Counted from the first letter of the stretch, positions 34,887-46,732 are shown. The stretch: 64,000 bases of DNA from Lepus europaeus (GCF_033115175.1 NC_084838.1:91291968-91355967), one strand, 5' to 3'. Numbers and translations are program-made. The notes: generated by a model not told the origin, from the letters alone.

Positions 34887-36403
34887 AGGATAAGGGAGAC
34901 AAAAAGTATTGGCAAGGATGTGAAGATATGGGAGCCCTTGTTCACTGCCTGTGGTAATGTCAAACAGCGCAACTTCTGTGGAAAACAGTAGGATGGTTTC
35001 TCAAAAAGTTACCATTGAATTGCCACAGGTCCCACACCTACTACATACCACAAGAACTGAAAGCAGGGGCTCAAACTTAACACCAGTACTCACAGCAGCA
35101 TTATTCACAGTAGCCAAAAGGTGGACACAACCTAAGTGTTGCCCAGTTAATGAACAAATGAACACGATGTGGCACCCCCACACAATAGAACACTAGTCCA
35201 AAAAATGGAATTAAATTCAAGAGGCCATAAATGGAAAGAGCCCATGTTCATGAATTAGAAGACTTAATATTGTTAAAATTGGCTAAAAACATTACCCAAC
35301 ATGATCTACAGATTCAATGCAAAATGCAATGTCTATCAAAATCCCCATGACCTTTTTTTTTCCTCCCAGAAATATAAAAATCATCTTCAAAATTCAGCCA
35401 ACTCTGAAGGGACTCCAGATTTTAAACAATCTTAAAAAGGAAAAAAAATTGGAGACTCATCTGTCCTAATTTCAAAATTTACCACAAATCTACGATAATT
35501 AAAACACTGTGGCACTGGCATCTATGGACATAGAGACCCAAGGAATAGATCAGAAAGTCCAGAAATAAACTCATATATTTGGAGAAATTATTGTCAACAA
35601 GGGTGCCAAGACCATTCAGCATTCAATGGGGGAAAGCACAAATTCTGGTGGGAAAATTGGACTTCGCCTTATATCATATACAAAAACTAACTCAAAGTGG
35701 ACTGAACATCTAAATGTAAAAGCTAAAACTACTAAACTTTAGGAAGAAAACACAGGGGAAACATTTTGTAGCATTATATTTGGTAATGATTGCTTGGATC
35801 TGACACCAAACAACAAAAGAAAAAAAAAGACACATTGTAAGACTTTTGTGTATTAAAAAACACTATCTACAGAGTAAAAAGGAAACTGAAAGAATTAGGA
35901 GCAAATACTAGCAAATCATGTGTGTGAGGAGGGATTAATATCGATAACATAGAGAATTCCTACAATTCAACAATAAAAAACACAAATAGCTTGAGCAAAG
36001 GCTAAAAAACGTAAGAAAAAATGTTCAATATTTCCAATTATCTGGGAGATATAAATTAAAACCACAAGATAACACCAAGCTACACCGAATGCTACCACTA
36101 CACCAAGTGCCCAGCCATGGAGAAGGGATCTGGGGAGTCCGCCTGAGGGAGGTTTGCAGACATTCTGAACAGACAGAAGGCTGGGTTGGCCTGCAGGAGC
36201 AGACACGAAACGGAAAAGGAATAGATCCAGTTGAGTTACCTGCAGAGGAGCAAGACTGAGAATGTGATCAAAAGCAGGTCCCAGCACATTTCACAGAGAA
36301 CAAAGTCAGCTCTCTCATCACGGGAACTGAACGAGGAAACACTAAAAATGCCCATTGGACAGTTGCTAACTAGGGGGCCAGCAGACCGAGAAGAGGCTTC
36401 TTT

Positions 36404-36798
36404 TTATTTATTTATTTATTTATTTTTAAGATGACACTCCAGTATGGGCTGTGGACATCTTTTTTTTTCCCCCCCACAGGCAGAGTGGATAGTGAGAGAG
36501 AGAGAGAGAGAGAGAAAGGTCTCCCTTTTTGCCAGTGGTTCACCCTCCAAAGGCTGCTGCGGCCAGCACATCTCGCTGATCTGAAGCCAGGAGCCAGGTG
36601 CTTCTCCTGGTCTCCCATGCGGGTAGGGTGCAGGGCCCAAGGACCTGGGCCATCCTCCACTGCACTCCCGGGCCATAGTAGAGAGCTGGCCTGGAAGAGG
36701 GGCAACCCGGATAGAATCCGGCACCCCAACCGGGATTAGAACCTGGTGTGCTGGCGCCGCAAGGCGGAGGATTAGCCTGTTAAGCCACGGCGCCGGCC
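36404..36798 (-). repeat. CSINE, young subfamily, with transduced 3' sequence
   Basis: Read on the minus strand, the SINE body ends in an A-run at about 36,460. Then follow 29 bases from elsewhere and a second (AAAT)n tail. The whole unit is flanked by GAGAAGAGGCTTCT (36,390-36,403 and 36,801-36,814). The 29 bases resemble part of an antisense older CSINE. Confidence 0.85.
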
Positions 36799-36799
36799 A

Positions 36800-36975
36800 A
36801 GAGAAGAGGCTTCTGATTCTTGGCTTTAGCCTGGCCCAGTCCTGGTTGTTGAGGCCATCTGGGGAGTGAACCAGTGGATGGAAAATCTCTTTCCCTCTCT
36901 ATGTCTCTCTCTGGAACTCTGCCTTTCTTCTTTTTATTTTTTATTTATTAATACTATCTTTCAAATAAATCTTTA
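36800..36975 (+). repeat. CSINE 3' fragment
   Basis: The second half of an older plus-strand CSINE is interrupted at its left by the 36,404-36,798 insertion. Confidence 0.8.
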
Positions 36976-37621
36976 AAAGACTGCTAACTACATGCAATGA
37001 AAATTACAAATGATTTTGAAATGAAGTGAAAGTGAATAAAAATGTTATATCTCAAATATATCTGGAGTGCAACTGAAACCCTTAGAGAAATTTTTATAGC
37101 CTTGAATGCTTACATTAGAAAAGAAACCTAGAACTGTACATCTTAAACTTCTGGAACCACTAAATTAACTCAAAGACAGAAGAAAATAAAAATGCAAGAG
37201 ATTAACGAAACACATGATAAAGATCAGCAAAGACAAACGGAGTTCTTAGAAAGGGCTAATAAAATGTACAAACCTCTAAGATTGCAAAAGCAAACAGACA
37301 AGCAGAAAGGCACGGGAGAGAGACAGAAAGCAGAGGTCATCAATACCAGGAATGAAAAAGAGAATGTCACAACAAACCCCATGAACTGTAAAAATCAAGG
37401 TATGGACAATTTCATGGCAATTAATTTGAAAATGCAAGCCAAATTTGGAGGAGAATCATCAATGGCCAGAAAAGCAGAATAAATCTGTTGCAAAAAGAAA
37501 CCAAAAATATCCAAATGGTGTTAAAGCTGTAGAAGAAACTGCATCCATAATGAAAAGCCCACGCTCCAGGGATGGGGAGTGTGTGACACATACAGCAAAA
37601 TGTCAGCATGTGCTGCACCCC

Positions 37622-38063
37622 AGGAGGCTTCAAAAAAGTCCATGGAAAATATACAAGTGTGCATTTCAACTTTCTTTGTACCACAGTAAGCTTAACTTTT
37701 AATCCTATTTTCTCCATCAATTTTTCTTTTCTTTTCTTTTTTAAATTATCTATTCCAAAGACAAAGTTACAGAGAGAGGGAGGAGACACACAGAGAGATC
37801 TTCCATATGCTGGTTCACTCGCCAAACGGCCACATGGGCCTGAGCTGGGCCAGGCTGAAGCCAGGAGCTTTATCTGGGTCTCCCACATGGGTGCAAATTG
37901 GGCCCTCTTTTGCTGCCTTCCCAGGTACATTAGCAGGGAGCTGGATTAGAAGTGGAGCAGCAGGGAACAAACCAGCACCCATAGGATGCTGGTGCTGCAG
38001 GCAGCAGCTTAACCAGCTGTGCCACAGCGCCGGCCCCCTCCATCAACTTTTCCAAGAGCCCTC
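37622..38063 (+). repeat. Mariner-like MITE split by a CSINE
   Basis: The left end (GAGGCTTCAAAAAAGTCCATGG) and the right end (ACTTTTCCAAGAGCCCTC) are imperfect inverted repeats of each other. They match the intact copy at 61,282-61,402. Confidence 0.65.
37738..38037 (-). repeat. CSINE, old subfamily, inside a DNA transposon
   Basis: Reverse copy flanked by a CTCCATCAA duplication, inside the mariner-like element at 37,622-38,063. Confidence 0.9.
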
Positions 38064-38695
38064 GTATATAATTGTATACAGCATTTTCAACTCTTCGTTT
38101 TTTAAAACATTTTCAAAGTAACAAGTCATTCAAGAAAATTTCCCACACTAAAACCCAAAACAACTCCAGCCCAGGGGGCTTCACTAATAATGTACTAAAC
38201 ATTTGGAGTAGAAATAATGCTTATCTTTCACAAACTCCTCCAGAAAACTGAGAAAGAGGGGTTCCCCCTCCAACTAATCCTGACACGAGAACACCTTATG
38301 TACCAAAACCTACAGGAATCGGCCCTCACCTTGCCCTGCGTTGGTCCCAGTGCGCTTGAGCTACAGCCCGAGGATGGCTGTCACCAAGGAGAACACATCC
38401 CTGCCCCCTGCTCCAGCCTGAGGACACCAGTGCAGGCAGATGTGGCCAAGGTGAGCTGCCCCTGCCAGCGCGGGGCTGCTGGTACAGCTGGACTCAAGTC
38501 ACAGCTCCAGCCCCCCCATCCCTTCCTTCTGCTGGCCACGGGGTTGTGGGTGTCACTTACCTCCCAACTTGTGAAGGGGGAGGCCTAATCCTTGAGACCA
38601 CAAACTCAGACCATGAGAGCCAAGTGCCTAACCTGCTGCTCTGCCTAGAGGCCACCACCCCGACCCCAGCCCAGGAGCCCCCAGCCAGCACTCAC

Positions 38696-38955
38696 AGCTC
38701 TCGCCTCGCTGGGGGCGGACCCCCAGCTGGCCTGGGCCTCCATGTCCTGCAGCTTCTGCGTCTGCTTCAGCTGGTTGAGCGTGGGCTTCAGCTGCGTGGC
38801 CCCCGCCGTCTTGCTCGTCCACTCGTCCACCAGCTTGTGCAGGTCATCTGTGAAGGTCCCTTTCTTGTTGTTGCTGTTGTTCACCTGCGCCTGGACGTGC
38901 AGGGTGGGCTGGGTGCCTGGCTCGGGGCCTGGGGCCAGGCTGCTGGTGGAGGACC
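38696..38955 (-). CDS. WNK2: WNK2 exon: [18 protein letters not shown] block
   Basis: This 260-bp exon starts after CTCCCCAG and ends GCT|GTGAGT, a perfect donor, phase 1 in and phase 0 out. It encodes [40 protein letters not shown] and [20 protein letters not shown], then [20 protein letters not shown]. This is the most conserved region of the WNK1/WNK2 C-terminus. It predicts as helical, with leucine and glutamine spacing suggestive of a second short coiled coil. Confidence 0.96.
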
Positions 38956-39659
38956 CTGGGGAGTCACATACAGGCCAGGATTGGTGACGCCACACACTCG
39001 CCCAGCGCCCCCAGTGGGCTGGCTGCAGTCATTCTCACGGGATGGCCAAGACCATGGCCCCACTTGGCCAGCAACACCTTGCTTCAAGAGGCGGTCTGCA
39101 GCAGGGGGCCTAGCAGCCTGGTTTGAGACACGGAAGGGCATTCCTCAGGCTGCCGGTGACTGGGCTGTGCCAGGTGGCCAGGCCAGAGGACAGGAGCCCC
39201 AAGCTGGGCTCTGCCCACTGCCACCCATCCCCCCAAACACACGTGGGGAGACATGGGAAACTCCTGGCACTGCCGGACACACATGAGTGTCAGCATCCTA
39301 GGGACTAGGGACAGATTCGTCTGGCTCTCTCTGGCCTCTGCAGCCTGGGTGTAAGGAGGGTGCTGAGAGGAGGAGGAGACACTCTTTGGGAGGGTGCTCC
39401 AGCTGGCCAGCCCCCCCCCCCAAAGCCTGCCAGTGACCCCTGTCGGTGGGAGGGAGGCAGCGCAGGACGTGGGCCGAGTTATTCGCAAGCCCATCAGCTT
39501 GAATGGCTTGATGTTTTGGAATTGAAGACACAGAAATAGCACCTTTCCTTACCGGTGGCTCTGTGGAAGATGTTAACAAAGCGGCAGGCACCTAGAGCCC
39601 ACTGCCAAGGGGCCCAAGGGCTGACCAGAGCCACCTCTGCTTCACTAAAAGCTAGTGAC

Positions 39660-40363
39660 CAACACGGGATTTAAATTTTTTTAAAGTGAGGTCCCCTTTG
39701 CCCCCACCCCACACATATCTTCTGGGTGGTGATTTTGAATAAGCCAATTAAAAAGTTCCCTGTGTTTGCAAAAAAAAAAAAATCACCTAATGACCATCTC
39801 TTCAAACAAGCTGTTCCGAAATGTAGTGTACTTTAGTGGCTAGCAATGGAAAAGCACAGACACAAACAATTAAAAATTAGTGATGAGATTTTACACACAT
39901 GGAGCTATTTCTACATGAACTTTCAGCCAGAAAAAAATCAAAAGAAAGAAAGAAAACTAAAGAGCGCGCGCGAGAGATGAGTGGCCCAGGCAAACCAATA
40001 CCCATTCAGTGCTGGTATCGCTCCTCGTGGGGAGGGGCTCATCCGCACACCTCAAGGAAATACTCATTCCTACGGTTTTGGAAAAGGAGCCAATTAATGA
40101 TTGGGAATCTGGGGGCGTTCCGGAGAAGGGTCAGCCTGTTAGATGTGAACTGGCGAGACCGCACACACTCTAGGAGCCACGGCGACACAACGAGGGCCGG
40201 AGGGCGCCGTCCTGCCAGGCGGAAGCAAAGCTGCCCAGCGAGGGGCACAGAGCGGGCAGGGGGTAGGCCCAGGCCGCCGGCCACAGGCCCCTGGCACGCA
40301 CTAGCCACAGGGAAGCCCATGCGATGAGACGGGACAGAAGGGGAAAGAAACCCAGATAATTAC
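39660..40363 (-). other. WNK2: Read-through region after the 45-bp WNK2 exon
   Basis: The frame runs on from KEHSS as SNYLGFFPLLSRLIAWASLW to a stop at 40,170. Further down, 39,660-39,960 is repeat-free AT-rich DNA that looks like a UTR, but I find no AATAAA. It could be a conserved intronic element or a third alternative end. The evidence is weak. Confidence 0.25.
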
Positions 40364-40408
40364 TACTGCTGTGTTCTTTGCCTAGGCAGAGACGCTTCAG
40401 GGCTGACC
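40364..40408 (-). CDS. WNK2: WNK2 45-bp micro-exon (SALKRLCLGKEHSS)
   Basis: This 45-bp exon runs from CCCTTGCAG|GG to AGTA|GTAATT, phase 1 in and phase 1 out. It encodes SALKRLCLGKEHSS between split tryptophan and arginine codons. It is identical to human WNK2 as remembered. The frame stays open into the downstream intron for about 65 codons, so read-through is possible. Confidence 0.93.
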
Positions 40409-40549
40409 CTGCAAGGGAAAAAGAAACGACACAAGACCACGGGGTTAGGCAGAACGGCACACACTGGACATGAACCACACCAAGCCAGAGCTGTCAGTGT
40501 GCAGGGTGGGGAAGACACGGGCAGCGGTTCAGAGAGGAGGGCCGACCCG

Positions 40550-41065
40550 GCGGGGGGGGGTAACGGGCAGCACCCCCAGTTAGTGTGCAGGCTCCTGCGG
40601 GCATTGCCGAGGGGCAGAGGGGCCAGGGCCAGCCCCCAAGCCTCAGGGAGAAGTGTGTGTCTCTAGAAGCATATTCCAGAAAAAGAGCAAGAAAAAAGGG
40701 AAGGGGGAGGAAAAAAAAAAAAAAAAAAGCAAAGCACACCACACCGTGTGGCCTTCCAACACCAGGCTGTGGGGAGCCCCATGGTTGAGGCGGGAAAACC
40801 CACCCAAAGCCAGGCGCCGGAGCTCAGCTCTCGGACACAGCTGGGCTGGGCCTGGGCCAGCGGCATGGCCGCTAGAGGTTTTCCAAGTGCAAAAAGATAC
40901 ATTGTTTTGCAGGTTTCAGGCCCATACTAGATCGCAGATGGCTGGCGTGGGTGAGGTCAGTGAGGAGGTATCAGGTTGGGATACTAAGGGCTGTCCCAAG
41001 ATGCACGCCTTTCCTTGACCTGGGCGAGACCTCCGTGTGAACATCCAGCCCCCCCCCCCCCCCCT
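40550..41065. repeat. Homopolymer tracts in WNK2 intron
   Basis: G10 at about 40,551-40,560, A18 at about 40,712-40,730 and C18 at about 41,048-41,065. These are likely length-variable and error-prone in assembly. Confidence 0.8.
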
Positions 41066-41399
41066 TACCGGACCACCTCTACACAGAGCGGCCCACACGC
41101 CCCGCGGCTCTCTGGCACTGGGTGGATGGGCCATCAGCTCACTGCACTGTCCAGCAGGGCCTGGAGGGCCGGAGGTGCTGCCACGCCAGCTTGTCCTCTG
41201 GCCACCCGGGGAGCCGGACAGGCAGAGCTGGCACAGAGACAGGCTCAGGCTTTCCAAGGTCACTCAGCAAGGCCATCCTGGTGCAGAGGGTCCTTCTGTC
41301 CCCTCACCAGGAGCACACCCTGTCCTCTGGGACACACTCCTCAGAACAGGGCGCCCAGGCTTAGCCCTGTCCCTGGGAGAAGGCAAAACTCTGACCTTC

Positions 41400-43025
41400 C
41401 AGCGACCTGGACAACCCGGCCATGATGGCCTTCCTTCTCTCACCTGAGCCCACCCAGGCTATGAACACAGGACTGGGAAACCCAGCTCAAATCAACGATC
41501 TTTAGCTCATTCTGGATATTCTCTGAGGCCACCGTGGGGAAAGATGAGCTGAGATTGTTGGCTTTTAGTGTTCAAACACAAAGGAAGGAGGTGGACAGGA
41601 GGGACCCGGACAGAGCCGCTCTGGGACCAAGTCCTAGCTGGTTGCCATTCCAGGAGGACACTGCACAGAAATGCAGGGCTGATGTGCCCTGGGGATCCCT
41701 CTGGCATGCAGGGGGTATGGACTGTTTGCTACAGTGAAGCAGGGACCCCCAAGCTCTGTGACTATGCCCACCCACATAGCTCAGATCCAGCGTGCACCAC
41801 CATGGGAAGGTATCACCCCCCTCCCCAGACTGCAGTGGTCCCACGGCAACGGGCCCTAAGATGGAGGGACTGTGGTCACACTGGGTCCCCTGGCCCAGGC
41901 GCCAAAGGAGTGCCAGGAAAGGCTGCCTCTGCCCGCCTGGAGCTCTTGATGGGGCTGGAAGGGCTGGTACTCCCACTAGTTCCTGGCCATCCTCACACCG
42001 GGAAGAACACCAGGTAGGCCAGGGGCTGCCCAGGAGCCACCAGACGGAGCTGGGCCTATGGACCAGAGCTGTCTCACCTCCCTAGGATCCCAGAGCACAC
42101 TCTCAGAGCCAAGGACAACACTGCCCCATCTGGCCCCCATAGCCTTGCTGGACATGGCCCCGGGTGACCAAAGCACAGACAGCTCCTACCCTCCTCGGCC
42201 TTTCCTACTCACAGCCCCAGATGACCAGCAAATGGGTGGCTCCCACCCCCACAGCCCTCCTGGACAGGAGCCCAGGTGAACACAGCACGAACGACCCCTT
42301 CCTGCCATGGTCTTCCTGGACACAGCCCAGGCGTCCAGAGAAGATGGTACCCACCCACCATGGACTTCCCAGGTAACCACAGCACAGACATCTCTCAGCC
42401 TCTGGACAAACAGATCAGGAACCTCGCCATATAGGCCTTGGTCTCAGGGGAACAGCCATCTCTAGGCTGGGGAGACCCCTGGCCCCACTCTGACCAGTGC
42501 TGCCTGTCTTAGCAGGTGCCACCTCCCCCTCCCTCACTGCCTTTGCCCTGGCCCTAGCCTTCAGCTACACAGCACACAGAGGGCACCTGATGGACAAGCC
42601 CTGCCTGGCCAGTCTAGGTCAGGATAAGCACCCTGGGCTTCTGCCCTGCTGGGAGGCAGCCATGGAGGGAAGAGATAACCAGCAGGAGGCAGAAGGGCCC
42701 AGATTCTGGGGGCTGCTAGGGGTGGGGGCCACGCAGACTCCACCCAGCTGTTGGAAAATACAGTTTCCTCCCAGAATGTACCAAAGGCAGCAAACATCTG
42801 GACAAGCCTGGGGCAGGGGCTCATTGTGCCTGTAGGCCTGTGCAGTGAGCTAAGGCCCTGCTCTGTCCCCGCTCCCTCTGTCACAAGGAAAGAAAAGCAG
42901 AGGCTACCTGGGGGTTGCTAGTCCGCGCAGGGCCTGAGCACCCCTCCCCGCACTGCCCAGAAGGCCTCAGGCATGGAGGATTGAAGGATTCAAACCGAGA
43001 CTAAGACCGATGCTGAAAAACTGGG
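41400..43025. other. WNK2 intron, unique GC-rich sequence
   Basis: No repeat family and no exon recognised. Around 42,150-42,370 several GACAGCTCCTACC / AGCACAGAC / CCTGGACA-type words recur every 60-70 bases, suggesting a degenerate tandem repeat. Confidence 0.45.
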
Positions 43026-43027
43026 TC

Positions 43028-43310
43028 GGGGCTAAGTATTTGGTGAAATGGTTATGGCACCTCTCGGGACATGCAAATCCCATGTTCAAAGTCCTGGCTC
43101 TGCTTCGGATCCGGCTTCCTGCTACGCACACCCTAGGAGGTAGCAGGTAATGCCTGCCCAGTGAGTTCCTGCCACTCACATGGGAGACGTGGATTGAGTT
43201 CTGGGCACCTAAGCTTTGGCCAGGCCCCCAGTCACCTGTGGAGTGAACCAGCAGAAGGAAGATCTCTGTCTCTCTCTCTTGCCTTTCAAATAAAGACTTT
43301 TTTAAAAAGT
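43028..43310 (+). repeat. CSINE, older type
   Basis: Plus-strand copy in a WNK2 intron, ending CTTTCAAATAAAGAC. Confidence 0.88.
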
Positions 43311-44068
43311 AGGTCAGGCCCAGGAGCAATTCCTCATGTCACGGTGCGGCAGCCCCAGCCCCCAGCGCCATGCCACTTGGCATCACTACCTCGAGGGGGT
43401 CAGTTCTGCTGGACAGCGCCATCAGTCCCAGAAACCCTTCGTGATGTCTCCACATGGAGTAACCATGTCTCTGTGCTGAGACGGGGACACTCACTTCCGC
43501 CTGCGCTGCATGATCCCGAGCCCCACAGGGTCCCTGACAGCCCATGGGGGAGCCACACTGACCCCCGCCAGGACACAGAATCACTCTCCTCTGGGCATCT
43601 CTGTCCACGGAACCTGGCTGAGCACTGGCTCTCCTATCTGAGGGTCCTCGAGTCAAACATGCTATAGCTGACAGGTGAGAAAAAACACAGAGACCCACCG
43701 AGAAAGGCCCATCTGACAAGGTAGGGGGATCCGAGGGAGGTCAGCAAGCAGTGTCAACATGGCCTCTGACTCACCACCCCTCAGGACACGCTCCCCCAGC
43801 TGCCCGCTGACTGCCAGGATGCATCCAGTGGACGCAAGAGTCTGTGCTGAGGGCCTGTGACACAGGACCCCACTGCTGTGACCTGGACCCAGTTCCTGCC
43901 CTCCACACAAGGTCACTCGCTCTGGCTTCTGGGGCCACCTGTGCTTGGCCCTGCTCTACCCTGGGACAGTCCCCACCCCACTGCCCAGTTCCAACTCACC
44001 CTGCCAGGGACCTGTCATCTTCCTGGAGCTTCCTGGATGCTGAGACTGTACTTCAGAATTTAGCGTGA

Positions 44069-44404
44069 GGCCAGTGCTGAGGCATAGCGGGTAAAGCCAC
44101 TGCCTGCAGTGCCAGCATCCCATATGGACACCAGTTCGAGACCCAGCTGCTCCACTTCCAATCCAACTCTCTGCTATGGCCTAGGAAAGCAGTAGAAGAT
44201 GGCCCAAGTCCTTGGGCCCCTCACCCACGTGGGAGACCTGGAAGAAGCTCCTGGCTCCTGGCTTCGGATTGGCACAGCTCCAGCCATTGTGGCCAATTGG
44301 GGAGTGAACCAGCTGATGGAAGACTCTTTCTCTCCCTCTGCCTCTCCTTCTCTCTCTGTGTAACTCTAACTTTCAAATAAACAAATAAATCTTTGGGGAA
44401 AAAA
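44069..44404 (+). repeat. CSINE, old subfamily
   Basis: Full-length plus-strand copy with an (AAAC/AAAT) tail. Confidence 0.93.
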
Positions 44405-45484
44405 AGAATTTAATGCATTTTGCTTTCCTGCAGTCTCCTCTATCCCAGGAAAAGGAGAGGCAGGGTCACAAACCAAGGCAGTGTATTGGGCTTCCTCTAG
44501 CCTTTATCAGGGGAGCACTCAGCTGCGCTTGGCTGGCCCCTCCCCAGCTGCACTGTGACCCCAGGCCCCACAGGTCCCCGGCACACAAAGCTCAGTGTGC
44601 TGCTCCCATGCCCTGTGCTGTCAATCACCAGCCCCCGCTGGCACCAGTGGACTTGCCTGCCCAGCCAACCCTGGGCCCCACCCACAGCCCTGAGCTGCTC
44701 AGCACTGCCAACGCCTGACCGCCCTCCAGTCGTCTCCTGGGTGGCGGCTTGGTCCCTCGCAGGGCTTACGGCTCCCTGTTCTCTTAGACCGCTGCGGGGT
44801 TTACCCAGGAAGCAGCAGAGGGGACGCACAGGCACCCCGGCAGTCCAGCTCCCTGATCCTCCACTTGGCAGTGTGTGGGGACACTCGATGCACAGAGAGA
44901 CTGACTCAGCCAAGGCTGGCCTGTGGAACCAGCAATAGCACCGAACTCTCCCGGCAGGAGAAGGGGCCAGGCCCCACACTGAGAAGCTGCGTGCTAAGCC
45001 TGCCTCACACATCTCTGTCTCAGGGCCACACCGACACAGCCAAAATCCAAATCCTTCGTCCATACTGGCCAGTAACAGTAAAACCAAGGGAAACCCTTTA
45101 AACACACAACCTGGGAGAGAGGCCATGAGATCACCCTCTGCCACGGCCATTGCTGCTGTCTGCTCTGCTGGGCCCCCAAGTCGGGCCGTCCGGGGATGCG
45201 AGACGCCAGGGACCCCGTGTCCTCAACCTGGCGACCACCCCAGGGCAAGCTGCACACGCACGGGAGACGAACAGCAAGTGAATGTAAAGCAGGCGGGGAC
45301 CAGGGGGCGCAGCGAGGGGGCCTCCAGCCCCGCCCTGTCCTCAAGGCAGCAACTGACCGGACCCACGCGCCAACTGCCATATGACACTGCAGCCGAAGCC
45401 CTCGACCCAACCCTGCCTCGAGCGGCCTCTGATGGGGCGCTAGTGGCCATGGCACCCACCGGGGGGCGTGGCCTTGGCTTCCAC

Positions 45485-46633
45485 AAGCACAATGTATCTT
45501 TATTGTACCAGCAAAAAGTCAGGTGCCCCACACCAGCATATCCAATCCAATTGTCAAAAAGCTTAATTTTTTCTAGCAAAAAGGCAAAAGCCTAAAACCT
45601 TCAAAGATTTTGATGCACTTGCCAATCGTTCGGAGAATTTAAAACAAATCGCCCTGCTTTGGGTGGCCCGACGCAGGTGTGCGTTCCTGGGCAGGGGGAA
45701 TCTGGGGCCCCAGGAGCCTGGCCCAGGGATTCTGAGGGAGCCTGAACTGGGTTTTGGTTTGGTAGATTTGAGGAGCTGTGACAGTGACTTTATCCCTGAG
45801 GTCACATTGGGGGAGTGGGTCGCAGGTTTAATACAGCCAGCAAAGTGCTCCAGCTAGACGGATAAGGAGAGGGGGCGAGGTGGGGCGCAGGCTCGCCTAG
45901 GGGAGCCGCAGGGGAGGGTCTCAACCTCATCTTTTGGGGTTGAGAAGTGCAGAGGATGAGGAGAGATTGTGGGGGGGGCTCCAGAGCTCCCGGTCCGGGC
46001 ACGGAGGGGACTCAGGACGCCCTCAGCAGAACCCACGCTCGTCAGCACGTCCACAGGTGGGAGTGGGGCGGTGGGAGTCTGCAGGCTGGGGGCTGGACTT
46101 GGACCCCTGCACAGAGGTCACACGCTCCAGGGACCCGGCGGACGGCATCGGCCTGCCACACGCACGTCTTCCGAGTCCAGACGCGTGGGCAACACCCACG
46201 TCTGGAGGAGGTTGGGGCTGATCTTTCTGCTGTCACTGGAACTGGGGACAGCGGACATGGATATCTGCCACAATCGCAACAGAACAAAAACAAAAACAGA
46301 AAAAACAAAACCACGTCCAACACAAAATAAATAAATAAATGAGGTGACGGAAATAATGCAAGGCACCCTGACAGGTGTGGAGCACAGGTGCTTGGGGCGG
46401 AGGTGGCGAGCCGCTGCGCATGCTTTTGGTGCCAGGGCGCAGCCAAGAGCATGCACGCGAACCGACCGGGGCGTTCCAGGGAAGGGCTCATGGGGTCCCC
46501 CTGTGACACTGCGGAGGTGGCGTCAAGGGGTGGGGAGGCATCCTCTGAAATGCATGAGAGGTGATGAAGACAGGGGGCTGGGGGAGAAACCAAGGGCTGG
46601 GAGGTGGTAAAATACAAAAGAACAAATACAGAC
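45485..46633 (-). other. WNK2: Candidate WNK2 composite alternative terminal exon (after SVSI)
   Basis: If the weak donor at 46,633 is not used, the frame continues CLYLFFCILPPPSPWFLPQP plus 28 further residues to a stop at 46,488-46,490. Then come about 1 kb of non-repetitive sequence and an AATAAAG at 45,499-45,504. The last 150 bases are AT-rich and UTR-like, although the intron around them is GC-rich. This would give a WNK2 lacking the SALKRL and NNKKGTF segments. It is inferred from sequence only. Confidence 0.5.
45499..45504 (-). promoter_or_regulatory. WNK2: Intronic poly(A) signal AATAAA
   Basis: The context on the minus strand is GGTACAATAAAGATACATTG, with a T/G-rich downstream element (GTGCTTGTGG). 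It follows about 150 bases of AT-rich UTR-like sequence. Confidence 0.55.
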
Positions 46634-46732
46634 AGATGGACACAGATACGGGTCCAGTGAGGAATCGAGCGCGAGGCTTGCTACTAGACTTATAGGCCCC
46701 TCTCTCAGACGTTGGGTGGTAAACCGTCCAGC
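46634..46732 (-). CDS. WNK2: WNK2 exon (GWTVYHPTSER...GPVSVSI)
   Basis: This 99-bp exon follows ACTTGCAG and encodes WTVYHPTSERGAYKSSSKPR and ARFLTGPVSVSI. For the main isoform the frame requires splicing after ATCT, giving ATCT|GTCTGT. The joined codon T+GG is tryptophan, reproducing the human junction SIWSALKRL. GTCTGT is a poor donor. The frame also stays open into the intron for 48 more codons (see the alternative terminal exon), so this splice is probably regulated. Confidence 0.92.

Larger units (their letters stand above)
28820..37620 (+). repeat. Sense LINE-1 cluster interrupted by CSINEs (WNK2 intron)
   Basis: ORF2-derived pieces at 28,820-29,195, 29,810-30,195, 31,945-33,005 and 33,300-34,220 are followed by a 3' end at 34,565-35,215. 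A second ORF2-to-end series follows at 35,216-36,100, then 36,975-37,620. The peptide VAGYKINMQKSVVFLY at about 33,380 is clear reverse-transcriptase C-terminal sequence. All pieces are broken. They lie antisense to WNK2 transcription. Confidence 0.8.

Noticed and set aside
38546..39286. 246-codon plus-strand frame
   Set aside because: Antisense shadow of the WNK2 exon at 38,696-38,955, extended through GC-rich intron.
44497..45150. 217-codon minus-strand frame inside a WNK2 intron
   Set aside because: It has the right strand but no acceptor or donor in a matching phase and no similarity to WNK2.
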